Counted from the first letter of the stretch, positions 1-8,053 are shown. The stretch: DNA of 12,500 bases from Halocaridina rubra (GCA_037179515.1 JAXCGZ010003806.1:95001-107500), one strand, 5' to 3'. Notes: generated by a model from the sequence alone, not told the origin. Numbers and translations are program-made.

Positions 1-123
1 TCCAAGGAGCCGAACTTGGAACAATCTCATAAACTACTATTAAGACAAATCTTTAAAATACTATTTTAAGTTTTAATTTCAGAAACATGAACGAAATAAT
101 CGTCTAGATTATTAAAATCAGTT

Positions 124-147
124 AATAATAATAATAATAATAATAAT
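124..147. repeat. (AAT)8 microsatellite, LINE 3' tail
   Basis: Perfect AAT triplets on the plus strand, equal to the (ATT)n tail of the minus-strand LINE. Simple-repeat tails of this kind are common in CR1-like and other non-LTR families. Confidence 0.9.
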
Positions 148-149
148 AC

Positions 150-155
150 TTTATT
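150..155 (-). terminator. AATAAA polyadenylation signal of the LINE
   Basis: AATAAA on the minus strand lies about 40 bp after the ORF stop and directly before the ATT tail. Its position fits cleavage and tail formation of the LINE transcript. Confidence 0.6.
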
Positions 156-192
156 TCCAACATACATTGGGTATTCAAATATGGGTGTACAA

Positions 193-2955
193 TTAAAATT
201 TACAAGTAAAATCTTCCTTTAAGAGTAACTTCTTAAGATTATATTTAAAAGTATACACTGAACCAGCATTTTTTAGTTCTCTGGGAAGCTGATTATATAA
301 ATGAGGTCCACGAATGTTTATATCTCTTGAGCCAATATCAGTTTTAGACCTTCGTACTAATAAATCTTCCCCTTGACGGGTAGTTAACCCGGTAACTGAG
401 CTTACTGTGGAAAAATTATACAAGCAATCAGGAATATTGTTTCTTAGTATATTAAAAACAAAGGTACATATATCAAAAACATATTTATCTCTGATCTTTA
501 TCCATTCTAGATCTTTTAAAACAGGAGAGATGTGCTCGTATTTTCTTACATTGCCAACAGCCACTCGTGCTGCAAAGTTTTGTAACTTTTGTATTCTTTG
601 TAATTGAGTCTTATTTGTACATCCCCAAACTTTGAGACAGTAATTAATTAAACTCATAGCTAAGGACTGGACAATTATTATACGAGTTGATGTTTCAAAT
701 GAGTCTTTTACCCTATTTAGATATATTAGAGTACCCATTACTTTTTTATAAATTTCATCTATATGCATTTCAAAATTCATGTAACGGTCAAAATAGACAC
801 CTAGGTTCTTTACCGAGTTCATTGGCTTAATGATATTACCGTTAAAATTTATATGAAGATTGTCATCAACTTCTGATAATAATTGTCTGGATCCGATAAG
901 AATAGATTGGGTTTTAGTTTCATTAAGTAACAGACCATTTTTTAGAAAGTAACGTTTAGCCATATACAAAATTTCTTCTGCTCTATGAATAATATTTTCT
1001 AAATCATTAATTTCTCCTTCAATTAAGATTTGAGTATCGTCAGCATATTGAATGACATAACAGTTAGGTAAATATTTTACTAGATCGTTTACATATATTA
1101 GAAAAAGTATAGGTCCTAGGATCGATCCCTGAGGGACCCCAAACAATACCTTCTTGGAACTTGAAACTGTATCTTTTATTCTGACTGACTGGTAGCGGTT
1201 TTTTAAATAGTTCTCGAACCAGCTTGGGTCAATGTTCATTTTTTTGCATTTTTCTAATAATATACTATGGTTTACACTATCAAAAGCTTTAGAAAGATCG
1301 AGTAGTAGTAGCAATGATATTTTCTTATTATCTATATTTTTGTATATTTCATCTGATATTTTCAATAAGGCAGTTTCAGTTGATAATTTTGGCCTGAAAC
1401 CGTGTTGACTTTTTGCAATAAGTTTATTTTTTTCAAGAAACTCACTTAACTGATTTGCAACAATCTTTTCAAGTATCTTTGATAAAATTGGTAGTAAAGA
1501 GATTGGTCTATAGTTAGAGACGTCGTCAGGATTTCCATTTTTAAAACCAGGAATTACATGGGGATTTTTCCATAAATCTGGGTAGATATTGGTAACTATG
1601 GAAGTATTGATTATTACCGTCAGATAATAAGCTATTACAAATAATGAATCTCTAATAAAACGAAAACAAATTCCATCTGATCCATATGCATTAGAGTCTT
1701 TCAGATTTTTTATTACTAAGATTACTGTATTACAATCTACTGTAGTAGGGTTAAAGACATCAGTACTTCTATTGAATGCACTATGTTCTTCCAAATTTAC
1801 ATTATTATTATTATTGCTACCATCATCACTATTATCATTACCATTACTACCACCATCATTATTATTTACACCATTATCAACATTTCTATTATTATTACTA
1901 CTACCATCATCATTATTATTACCACCATTACTATTATTGATTTCATTTATTATTTCTTTTTTTGTTTTTTCAAAGGTTTTTTTCCCCACTTCAGCGAAAA
2001 AATTATTGAACTCTTCTGCTTTAGCACTTACATCTACCTCATCGGGTATAATTGATATGTTACTACTTTTATTACAGTTATTGGAAAGCATGGCTTTAGC
2101 AATTTTCCATGTATCAGAGATATTGCCTTTAGCGTTTTGAAATTCATTTTTGTAATACTGTTTCTTACTGTTACTTAATAATGATTTTACTTGTTTCTTA
2201 TGCTCTGTAAACTTTTCTCTTAAAGGGATATTATCTCTTTGTAGTTTTACTTCATTTTGTAGTTTGTCTCTTTCTTTCATAATGTTTTTTATGTCATCTG
2301 TTATCCAAGGAGCGGGGGGACGAAATATTTCTCTTGTCACGAGTGGTGCACATCGATCTATACATGATGATAAGACACTGGTTAAAATTCTTACTTGTTT
2401 ATTTATATTATCGGTATATAGAATTTCATTTAATTTATGTACTTCATTCATAAGTAAACTACAAAGTAATTCTTGTGAATAATTTCTTAAGCATCTGAAT
2501 GTTTTAAAGATTGGTTGTCTCTTTGGTTTGCGAATATTTAGGGACGTTACAATTTCCTCGTGGTCTGCTATAGGGCTTGGCATTACGTCACACTTAGTTA
2601 TCATATGTTTGGAGTTTGTTATTACTAGATCGATTTGGGAAACTGAAGTGGGAGTGATTCTAGTTGGTTTATTTATAATCTGTTCTAGATTTAAATTCTT
2701 AATAAGTCTACTCATTTTATTTTCTCTTTTTAGTTGATCATCATTAAAATCGCCATATATAAAAACTGGTTTGTTTTTTAAAATTATCTCCTTAAAAACG
2801 TCCAAAATATAGCTAAAGGAGGTTACCGAGGCTTTGGGGTGGCGGTACACGCAGCCTATGATAATAGAAGGAAACTTTTTATGTTGGACAGAGATCCATT
2901 TATCTTCCACTCCTTCGTGCTTCTCAGTTTCAAGATTTAGTTCAGTGGCCTTCAA
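193..2955 (-). CDS. LINE ORF2-type polyprotein: partial endonuclease, reverse transcriptase, C-terminal domain
   Basis: A frame of about 920 codons with no internal stop. Residues 1-140 are the distal half of an APE-like endonuclease: YRHP near 37, GDFN at 68-71, SQIDLVITN at 106-114, and ADH at 130-132 where SDH is usual. The N-terminal endonuclease catalytic part is absent. PAPWITD (214-220) lies in the linker. Reverse transcriptase motifs follow: NYRPISLLP (481-489), HGFRP (518-522), LLDLSKAFDSV (551-561), GVPQGSILGP (606-615), the catalytic YADD (637-640) and NGLLLNETKT (673-682). The C-terminus has the RKYEHISPVL and LYNQLPREL style of CR1/Jockey-group elements. The first listed codon is TTG. 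The same frame continues without ATG to a stop at 2977-2979, reading LYVKNYL, so the true start lay in the lost 5' part. The protein could make cDNA in principle, but without a complete endonuclease or a promoter this copy is probably not autonomous. Confidence 0.9.
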   Translation of the reverse strand: MKATELNLETEKHEGVEDKWISVQHKKFPSIIIGCVYRHPKASVTSFSYILDVFKEIILKNKPVFIYGDFNDDQLKRENKMSRLIKNLNLEQIINKPTRITPTSVSQIDLVITNSKHMITKCDVMPSPIADHEEIVTSLNIRKPKRQPIFKTFRCLRNYSQELLCSLLMNEVHKLNEILYTDNINKQVRILTSVLSSCIDRCAPLVTREIFRPPAPWITDDIKNIMKERDKLQNEVKLQRDNIPLREKFTEHKKQVKSLLSNSKKQYYKNEFQNAKGNISDTWKIAKAMLSNNCNKSSNISIIPDEVDVSAKAEEFNNFFAEVGKKTFEKTKKEIINEINNSNGGNNNDDGSSNNNRNVDNGVNNNDGGSNGNDNSDDGSNNNNNVNLEEHSAFNRSTDVFNPTTVDCNTVILVIKNLKDSNAYGSDGICFRFIRDSLFVIAYYLTVIINTSIVTNIYPDLWKNPHVIPGFKNGNPDDVSNYRPISLLPILSKILEKIVANQLSEFLEKNKLIAKSQHGFRPKLSTETALLKISDEIYKNIDNKKISLLLLLDLSKAFDSVNHSILLEKCKKMNIDPSWFENYLKNRYQSVRIKDTVSSSKKVLFGVPQGSILGPILFLIYVNDLVKYLPNCYVIQYADDTQILIEGEINDLENIIHRAEEILYMAKRYFLKNGLLLNETKTQSILIGSRQLLSEVDDNLHINFNGNIIKPMNSVKNLGVYFDRYMNFEMHIDEIYKKVMGTLIYLNRVKDSFETSTRIIIVQSLAMSLINYCLKVWGCTNKTQLQRIQKLQNFAARVAVGNVRKYEHISPVLKDLEWIKIRDKYVFDICTFVFNILRNNIPDCLYNFSTVSSVTGLTTRQGEDLLVRRSKTDIGSRDINIRGPHLYNQLPRELKNAGSVYTFKYNLKKLLLKEDFTCKF
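1795..1947 (-). repeat. In-frame Asn/Asp/Gly/Ser-rich triplet tract inside the LINE ORF
   Basis: Residues about 337-387 of the LINE protein consist almost entirely of Asn, Asp, Gly and Ser. They are encoded by imperfect AAT/AAC/GAT/GGT triplets between the linker and the reverse transcriptase. The frame is kept because the repeat unit is three bases. This looks like a trinucleotide microsatellite that expanded within coding sequence. Whether it is shared by the whole family or private to this copy cannot be told here. Confidence 0.85.
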
Positions 2956-3121
2956 ATAATTTTTAACATATAAAAATTAATTTTGGTGAATTTTGCGCAA
3001 ACCATTCAATATTATTTATTTTATGCTGCTAAACTTCGCTACAACATTAGATATGTGGAGACAGTGATAGAACAGTATCTAAGCACCATTTTGGCTTCAA
3101 GAAAGAAAATAATGCATGTAA

Positions 3122-3191
<70 letters not shown>

Positions 3192-3218
3192 CCCCCACAC
3201 ACGCACACACATACACAC
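3122..3218. repeat. (CT)n array followed by poly-C and (CA)n
   Basis: Pure TC/CT dinucleotides with two CC interruptions run to 3190, followed by C6 and then a short imperfect CA array to about 3218. The open frames here encode only Ser-Leu or Glu-Arg runs and are not genes. Confidence 0.95.
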
Positions 3219-3378
3219 TTTTTTCTTCATATAAACGGAAGCATAAGAAGAGCATAAAACATATGGTCAATGCGTTTTATGATAATGGACCTTATCTCGG
3301 CGCCTTAATAGTGGTCCTGCAGCTCTGCGTTAGTCTTAGTCATAGCTACTGATCATATGTTTGGTATTCTCACAATCA

Positions 3379-3383
<5 letters not shown>

Positions 3384-3453
<70 letters not shown>
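3384..3453. repeat. (GA)n microsatellite, first block
   Basis: About 35 perfect GA units. It is the reverse complement in composition of the CT array about 190 bp upstream. Confidence 0.95.
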
Positions 3454-3458
<5 letters not shown>

Positions 3459-3494
3459 CTACCCAAAAGTCTGTGGACATACATAAATGCTTAC

Positions 3495-3496
<2 letters not shown>

Positions 3497-3559
<63 letters not shown>
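3497..3559. repeat. (GA)n microsatellite, second block
   Basis: About 31 perfect GA units, separated from the first GA block by about 43 bp of non-repetitive sequence. Confidence 0.95.
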
Positions 3560-3562
<3 letters not shown>

Positions 3563-3671
3563 CGCAGCACAAATATTAAGTATTAAAAATATACAAATAT
3601 AAGTCGAGCAAAATAAGGTATTTGTTTAAATATTAGATATCGACAATTTTTCTTAAGATCGCCCAGACGAG

Positions 3672-3790
3672 ATTTTTTTTTTCTTCGTGAGGCTTCCTAG
3701 CCAAATATCTAATGGTGTACTCATTTAGTCCGCTGAGTTACCAGGGACTATCTTACAGCGTTGACACTTAAAAGCATCGAACCTGGTTAC
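3672..3790 (-). mobile_element. Possible SINE remnant with A-rich tail
   Basis: On the minus strand a box B-like GGTTCGATGCT (about 3776-3786) is followed by about 100 bp of non-repetitive sequence and an A-run (plus-strand T-run around 3672-3681). That layout suits a 5'-truncated tRNA-derived SINE. No box A and no clear target duplication are visible, and I do not recognise the family, so this is weak. Confidence 0.35.
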
Positions 3791-4107
3791 ATAAGTCTGT
3801 AGTGTAAAATAACAACAGCGTGATATCAGTATCTGAGAATTCATTTGCTGTGTGAAAACAAATGATGATCTTATAAGAAGGCGTTTGTTTTTGTTTAGTC
3901 ATATGTATATGTGTGTAAAGCAGGAACGTGGTGGTATTCGTGTTTTTAATTTTTTTTTATGAAAATGCACAATATATATAACAGAACTTTTCCCCATTTA
4001 ACTATTTTTAAATGCCAGGGGTTCTCCAGGGCCAGCATCTGGCGCCAAAGAGTAATTTTCAGCTGCATCAAATAACGCATCGGGCCACCGTCGGAAGTTT
4101 AATCTTA

Positions 4108-4322
4108 GGCCTCTTTCACACCAAAGTGGCACGTCGCACGTGGCATGCCACGTGGCACTCCAGTTGAAAATGAAGATACATTTCACACAGAAGTTGCGTG
4201 ACACATCCCATGTGCCACGCCACTTCTGTATGAAAGGTTTTATTAGTTTCCGGTTGTTCGTTTTCAAATGGCGTGCCACGCAGCATGCTACGTGCGACGT
4301 GCCACTTTGGTGTGAAACCACC
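4108..4322. mobile_element. 215-bp MITE with long terminal inverted repeats (Harbinger-like ends)
   Basis: The left end begins GGCCTCTTTCACACC and the right end finishes GGTGTGAAACCACC. The inverted repeats extend about 65 bp inward with few mismatches, through shared blocks such as CAAAGTGGCACGTCGCACGT. A second inverted pair (AGAAGTTGCGTGACACAT against ATGTGCCACGCCACTTCT, about 4181-4228) forms an inner hairpin. TTA precedes the left end and TAA follows the right end, consistent with a 3-bp TWA target if one base has mutated, or a TA target. There is no transposase, so it would depend on an autonomous relative. The PIF/Harbinger label rests on end sequence and target only; the MITE call itself is solid. 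Confidence 0.85.
4137..4154. repeat. Perfect 18-bp palindrome CACGTGGCATGCCACGTG
   Basis: The sequence equals its own reverse complement and contains two CACGTG hexamers. It lies within the left inverted repeat of the MITE. The corresponding right-arm copy is slightly diverged. Confidence 0.95.
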
Positions 4323-4413
4323 TAAAACTGCGCATATATTGGTCACAGTTCTGCAGCTCCAGAAGGAAGCCAATTTAAAGCTTTTAATTACGACTCAAAG
4401 AGGTCTTAACGAA

Positions 4414-4429
4414 TGACCTCAAGTGACCT
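4414..4429. promoter_or_regulatory. TGACCT direct repeat with 4-bp spacer (DR4-like motif)
   Basis: TGACCT-CAAG-TGACCT, which on the minus strand is AGGTCA-N4-AGGTCA, the DR4 arrangement bound by some RXR/USP nuclear receptor heterodimers. The motif is exact. No adjacent gene or promoter is visible, so function is unsupported. Confidence 0.35.
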
Positions 4430-4447
4430 GCGAACAGCCCTTTGGAA

Positions 4448-4459
4448 CCCCCCCCCCCC
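4448..4459. repeat. Poly-C run (C12)
   Basis: An uninterrupted run of twelve cytosines in otherwise mixed-composition, repeat-free sequence. Confidence 0.9.
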
Positions 4460-4677
4460 TGATCCATCAGAATTTTAGCTCCTGAAGACCTCTCACCTGT
4501 CCCCAGGTAAATTAAAGGGCATCGAGTTGGTAGGCCTGTGAAAAAATAATTGCCTTTATTGCCCATATCACCTTGCTATATTTTCGGTTAGTCATGCTTC
4601 ACTGGGCATATCTATATAGGCTAGTTGCTATTTTCGGGCTGATATAGTTGATGAGAAATTGCATTTAACAAGTTTTC

Positions 4678-4678
<1 letters not shown>

Positions 4679-4752
<74 letters not shown>

Positions 4753-4822
4753 GTAATAATAATAATAATAAAAATGATAATAATAATAATAATAATAACA
4801 ATAATGATAATAATAATAATAA

Positions 4823-4853
<31 letters not shown>

Positions 4854-4861
4854 AATAATAA
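4679..4861. repeat. (AAT)n microsatellite, about 180 bp
   Basis: Nearly pure AAT with scattered single-base variants (TAG, AAA, GAT, AAC units). All reading frames give homopolymer-like Asn, Ile or Tyr runs, so there is no gene. It is the opposite orientation of the ATT arrays at 8397 and 11186. Confidence 0.95.
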
Positions 4862-4902
4862 CGTTCAAAAATATACATATAATGTAAAAATAAGTGTATT
4901 AA

Positions 4903-5016
<114 letters not shown>

Positions 5017-5291
5017 CACTGAGAATTTTCTTTCAGGATTACTCAAAAGAAGCAAATTGTTTACAGAGGCCTTTAAAACAAAGCATTTAATCTCTGTTAT
5101 TATGGTCTTAATCCACGTGTAGCCTTCGCTTGAGGGGAAAAAATAGTTATAATTAGAATTGTTCTCGTGTCAAAGTAGCCTTGAAATGGAATTTAATTGT
5201 GATCCTGTTTTACTTATGAACTTATTTATTTGTTAATAATGTATATTCGTTTCTTTGTTTATGCTATTTGTATTTTTTATATATCTCTGTA

Positions 5292-5294
<3 letters not shown>
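5017..5294. other. Unassigned A+T-rich sequence
   Basis: No gene, tRNA-like promoter boxes or inverted repeats were found. The stretch before the AT array (about 5220-5294) has the T-rich texture of a LINE 3' end, but no coding motif precedes it, so no call is made. Confidence 0.5.

Positions 5295-5363
<69 letters not shown>
5295..5363. repeat. (TA)n microsatellite
   Basis: About 34 perfect TA units. Confidence 0.95.
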
Positions 5364-5367
<4 letters not shown>

Positions 5368-5503
5368 ATTTCCAGTAAGATGTATACTTAAACTCCACGT
5401 ACAACTGTAACAGATTATTATAAGAAAGATGGGAGAAGTGCTTCCATGTGCTGGCTCTGCTTTGACATGAAGATTTTATCTGCTGTAGTAGCTCGGTCGG
5501 TTT

Positions 5504-5653
<150 letters not shown>

Positions 5654-5757
5654 GCTTAGAGGCACCATCTCCATGACATCATCCCCTTGAAATTTGATTC
5701 CCTGTGCTATTATTACAGTAATTAACAGGATGAGAAAGCAGCCTACCATTTCTCACA

Positions 5758-5773
5758 TGACCTTGAGAGGTCA
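5758..5773. promoter_or_regulatory. TGACCT-N4-AGGTCA everted repeat; contains TCAAGGTCA
   Basis: TGACCTTGAGAGGTCA is an everted pair of nuclear receptor half-sites. Its minus strand includes TCAAGGTCA, which matches the extended monomer site of FTZ-F1/NR5A receptors. The motif is exact, but no linked promoter is visible. Confidence 0.3.
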
Positions 5774-5924
5774 TCAACGGAATGCTGACCTCTGTACCAC
5801 CTCTTTTCACTTAACGCATGAAAGTATTTTCATATTGTACTACAGATATTTTGGGAATGGGAAGAAGAGGATAGTTGCGTCCTGCCTGTGATAATAAACT
5901 CGTATCAACTCAATGGGTTCAGTA

Positions 5925-6074
5925 AAGGGAATAGCCGAATTAGAGCACACATTCACCATGACCCTAACATTCCTCGGTCACTCCTCTTAGCTCCTTGAAG
6001 ATAAATATTGTCACAGTTTTCTATCACCAATCTGCTTGGGTCATCCACAGGGTAAGTGGACAAGGATCTTTTGC
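5925..6074 (+). repeat. Dispersed repeat of unknown family, copy 1
   Basis: Aligns with the reverse complement of 7527-7678 through several blocks in the same order: GCCGAAT, CACTCCTCTT-GCTCCTTG against AACTCCTCTTGGCTCCTTG, CTGCTTGGGTCA-CCACAGGGTAA, and GGA-CTTTTGC. The intervening parts have diverged. I do not recognise the family. A small open frame through both copies shares AWV-HRV-G-G residues, but the gaps between copies are not consistently in frame, so coding origin is unproven. Confidence 0.7.
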
Positions 6075-6335
6075 AATGAGGCGAGGTCTAATGAGAACTC
6101 CATTAAATGTGACTTCATTGGGAAAATATTTTTCAAAATTTTGTCCCTCAATAAGGAAAAACACACATTTTCTAATATCACATATATAGAATTAATTTTT
6201 TAGACAGGTACAAAATTATTTGCCTACTTGAAGCGATATCAGTGTATACTTTTTTTTCTATTTTAAATCCTTGAACAATATTTCCTAACATCATCTTAGA
6301 TGCAGTTTTCATTGTAATCTCGTATTATATGTCAC
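6075..6335. other. Unassigned sequence
   Basis: A+T-rich non-repetitive DNA. No gene or element boundary was found. Confidence 0.5.
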
Positions 6336-6336
6336 T

Positions 6337-6410
6337 ATTAGTCCCCATTCTGGGGGTGGACACCACACATTGTAGTTGGGGAATTAAGGCAGGATGCCCT
6401 TTCTAACTCA
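6337..6410 (-). mobile_element. 3' remnant of a SINE related to the one at 10144-10298
   Basis: It shares with 10144-10298, in the same orientation, TTAGTCCCC, GGGGTGGA, GGGAATTAAGGC and a GC-C-TTCTAAC block. The tRNA-like head with boxes A and B is absent, so this copy is 5'-truncated or decayed. Confidence 0.65.
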
Positions 6411-6552
6411 GTGTTCTGGTAATGTTTTATTTCGAGATGAAATAGCCATATACAAGCATACTTTCGTGAAGGCTTTGTTCTACCATTTGCCCTCCATTTC
6501 TGTGGACAAGAGTTAGAAGACTGACGTAGTTACCTTTACATATTTTATAGAC

Positions 6553-6880
6553 CAGAGGTGCCCAAACAGTCGATCGCGATCTACCAGTCGATCGCGGCCA
6601 CTTGTTTGGTCGATCGCCGTTCCCCCACAGTAAGACTTAGCATCAGCTGCTCACCTCACCAACATTTAGTTTGAACTGATTTTTTTTTCTTAATTTAGTT
6701 TAAACTGATTAATTATTTTTTTTATATAAGTGAGACAATTATACTCGTGTTTTATAGTACTATGCTATTTGAGTTTTTCCCCAGTTGACTTAATATTATG
6801 TGATTATGTAGTATGATAGATCGTAAAAGAGTTTCAGTCTTTAGAGTAGATCTCGGAATCCAAAAGTCTGGCTAGGCTAG
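6553..6880. mobile_element. Non-autonomous hAT-like element, 328 bp
   Basis: The left terminus CAGAGGTGCCCAAAC is of the hAT type and is followed by three close TCGATCGC copies, the kind of subterminal repeat found in these elements. The right side GTAGATCTCGGAATCCAAAAG mirrors the left GATCGCGATCTACC region imperfectly, and the extreme right terminus is worn. The 8-mers at the borders, TTATAGAC (6545-6552) and TTGTAGAA (6881-6888), agree at 6 of 8 positions, matching the 8-bp target duplication of hAT elements. There is no transposase. Confidence 0.7.
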
Positions 6881-6925
6881 TTGTAGAATCCCTCCTTCTT
6901 ATTACAACCTAACCTAATATTGGGG

Positions 6926-7050
6926 ACTGGCTGTAGCTCAGTGGTAGAACGGGTAAGTCTGGAAGCGACTAAAGCGGGTTCGAACCTTCATGCTAGTGTC
7001 CACTCCTAATCATATTAGGATTAACTGTGGCTTTAAGAGAGGTGCTTTTC
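6926..7050 (+). mobile_element. tRNA-derived SINE
   Basis: It carries the internal RNA polymerase III promoter of a tRNA: box A TAGCTCAGTGG (6934-6944) and box B GGTTCGAACC (6977-6986), with normal spacing. The acceptor and T stems do not pair well, so it is not a working tRNA. The body includes a small hairpin, TCCTAAT-CAT-ATTAGGA, near 7003-7021. Both borders lie close to CCTAACCTAA-type sequence (about 6906-6917 and 7030-7043), which may be a target duplication or part of the element. The 3' limit is approximate. Confidence 0.75.
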
Positions 7051-7526
7051 CTAACCTAACCTATGCACCCTAGACCACACTCTTAGGCACTTATTATTGC
7101 ACACACATTCGCCAGTTGGGGTGATGTTTATAAGCTGACCTTCAACAAAATTTACTTACTAATCGCGTAGGATCAAGACATTTTCTGTGTTGTGAAAAAA
7201 CCAATATTGATGTATCAGGCCACTAAAGCTCCTAATTATAGCTCTTATGTTACCTCTACTCGAAAGCTTTGAATATTATATGTGGATTAGCTGAATGGGC
7301 TTATTCATGTGCTTTACTAAGCTTTTAGCTTTTACCCTTTGGAAACCCAAGTTCTAGGCGATAAGCTTTATTTATAAACAATTTCCAAAGCTTTTCTCAA
7401 TCAGTATGAAGTTTAGACTGTGATATAAACGTAGATATAGAATTGACCTCTATTATTTTGCGTTCCTTTTCAGTAGCAATGAGATGAAGCGGTGGGAGTT
7501 AACCAGCTGCGGCTATCGGGCTCAAG
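7051..7526. other. Unassigned sequence with clustered AAGCTT
   Basis: No gene or mobile element was recognised. AAGCTT occurs four times within 130 bp (7264, 7319, 7363, 7388), mostly in the wider context AAAGCTTT. Confidence 0.5.
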
Positions 7527-7678
7527 GCAAGACGTCCTGGCCCATTTACCCTGTGGTTGACCCAAGCAGGGTGGTGGGGAGTACTGTGGTAACCCTTTAT
7601 CCCCAAGGAGCCAAGAGGAGTTATTGAGGTATGTATAGTTCTGATAAAATTTGTGTTCTTTGATTCGGCCACCTCCCT
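7527..7678 (-). repeat. Dispersed repeat of unknown family, copy 2
   Basis: Reverse-complement counterpart of 5925-6074. The minus strand reads GCCGAATCAAAGAACACA, then AACTCCTCTTGGCTCCTTG, then CTGCTTGGGTCAACCACAGG and GGACGTCTTGC. This copy appears less decayed. A 67-codon frame on the minus strand (7702-7499) spans it, but similarity to copy 1 is at DNA level and I would not call it a gene. Confidence 0.7.
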
Positions 7679-7736
7679 CACCAGGGGAAATGCAGATGGC
7701 ATTCAGAGGCCGTAATCATCCTGTTAGTACAAACTA

Positions 7737-7886
7737 ATGAAAGTCAAACCGTCTAAACAGGATGTCGACAAATTAATATATCCTAATATTCCATTTTTCA
7801 ACACATTGTCGTTTCGACTTTACGTCGACACCAAATATTCGTATATATTGCTTTGCCCATAATTTTTTTTTTATGTGGTTTGTTCC
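7737..7886. repeat. Direct duplication, copy 1
   Basis: Starts ATGAAAGTCAAAC and ends ATGTGGTTTGTTC. It matches 8054-8207 in the same orientation, with roughly nine differences in the first 126 bases by eye (about 93% identity). It contains two GTCGAC sites and a run of T. Not found elsewhere in the window. Confidence 0.9.
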
Positions 7887-7887
7887 G

Positions 7888-8053
7888 GTTTTACGTCACG
7901 GACTCCCTTTTCAACCAAGGGCTAGGACGGCTGCCTTCTTGCGATGGACTTGTTTTGGCAGATGTAATCGTTACCCTGAGTGCATGCCCTTGCTAACCTC
8001 AGACTGTGACGGGGCGCGAACCCTCGACCTGATGCCCCAGAGTCGCGGACGCT
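7888..8053 (-). mobile_element. tRNA-derived SINE, lacking its 5' end
   Basis: Closely matches the complete SINE at 10325-10519 over the box B region (plus-strand GGGGCGCGAACCCTCGACCTGA), TAATCGTTACC, AGGGCTAGGACGG and the 3' end TTACGTCACGGACTCCC. The minus-strand 5' part with most of box A (GTGGCTCAAACGG in the complete copy) is missing. Sequence switches at TAGCG directly into the flanking duplication. Not transcribable by its own promoter. Confidence 0.85.

Larger units (their letters stand above)
124..2972 (-). mobile_element. 5'-truncated non-LTR retrotransposon (LINE, CR1/Jockey group)
   Basis: A LINE inserted on the minus strand. Seen: a long open frame with endonuclease and reverse transcriptase motifs, a short 3' UTR, an AATAAA signal (150-155, minus) and a terminal ATT microsatellite (124-147), which is how many non-LTR elements end. 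The 5' end is missing: coding sequence resembling the middle of the endonuclease (residues LYVKN) starts abruptly near 2973. AAAATCAGTT (114-123) and AAAATTAATT (2973-2982) flank the element and agree at 8 of 10 positions, so they may be a diverged target-site duplication. A 5' truncation fits incomplete target-primed reverse transcription. The frame is uninterrupted, suggesting a fairly recent insertion. Clade assignment is by motif style only. Confidence 0.9.

Noticed and set aside
1772..2140. Plus-strand frames of 90-122 codons opposite the LINE, rich in Leu/Pro or Ile/Thr
   Set aside because: Antisense shadow of the Asn/Asp tract in the real minus-strand frame; no motif.
5220..5363. LINE 3' end with (TA)n tail
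   Set aside because: Texture is suggestive, but there is no coding motif, no second copy in the window and no target duplication to support it.
6926..6995. Functional tRNA gene
   Set aside because: Boxes A and B are good, but the acceptor and T stems do not pair, and the sequence continues into a SINE-like body.
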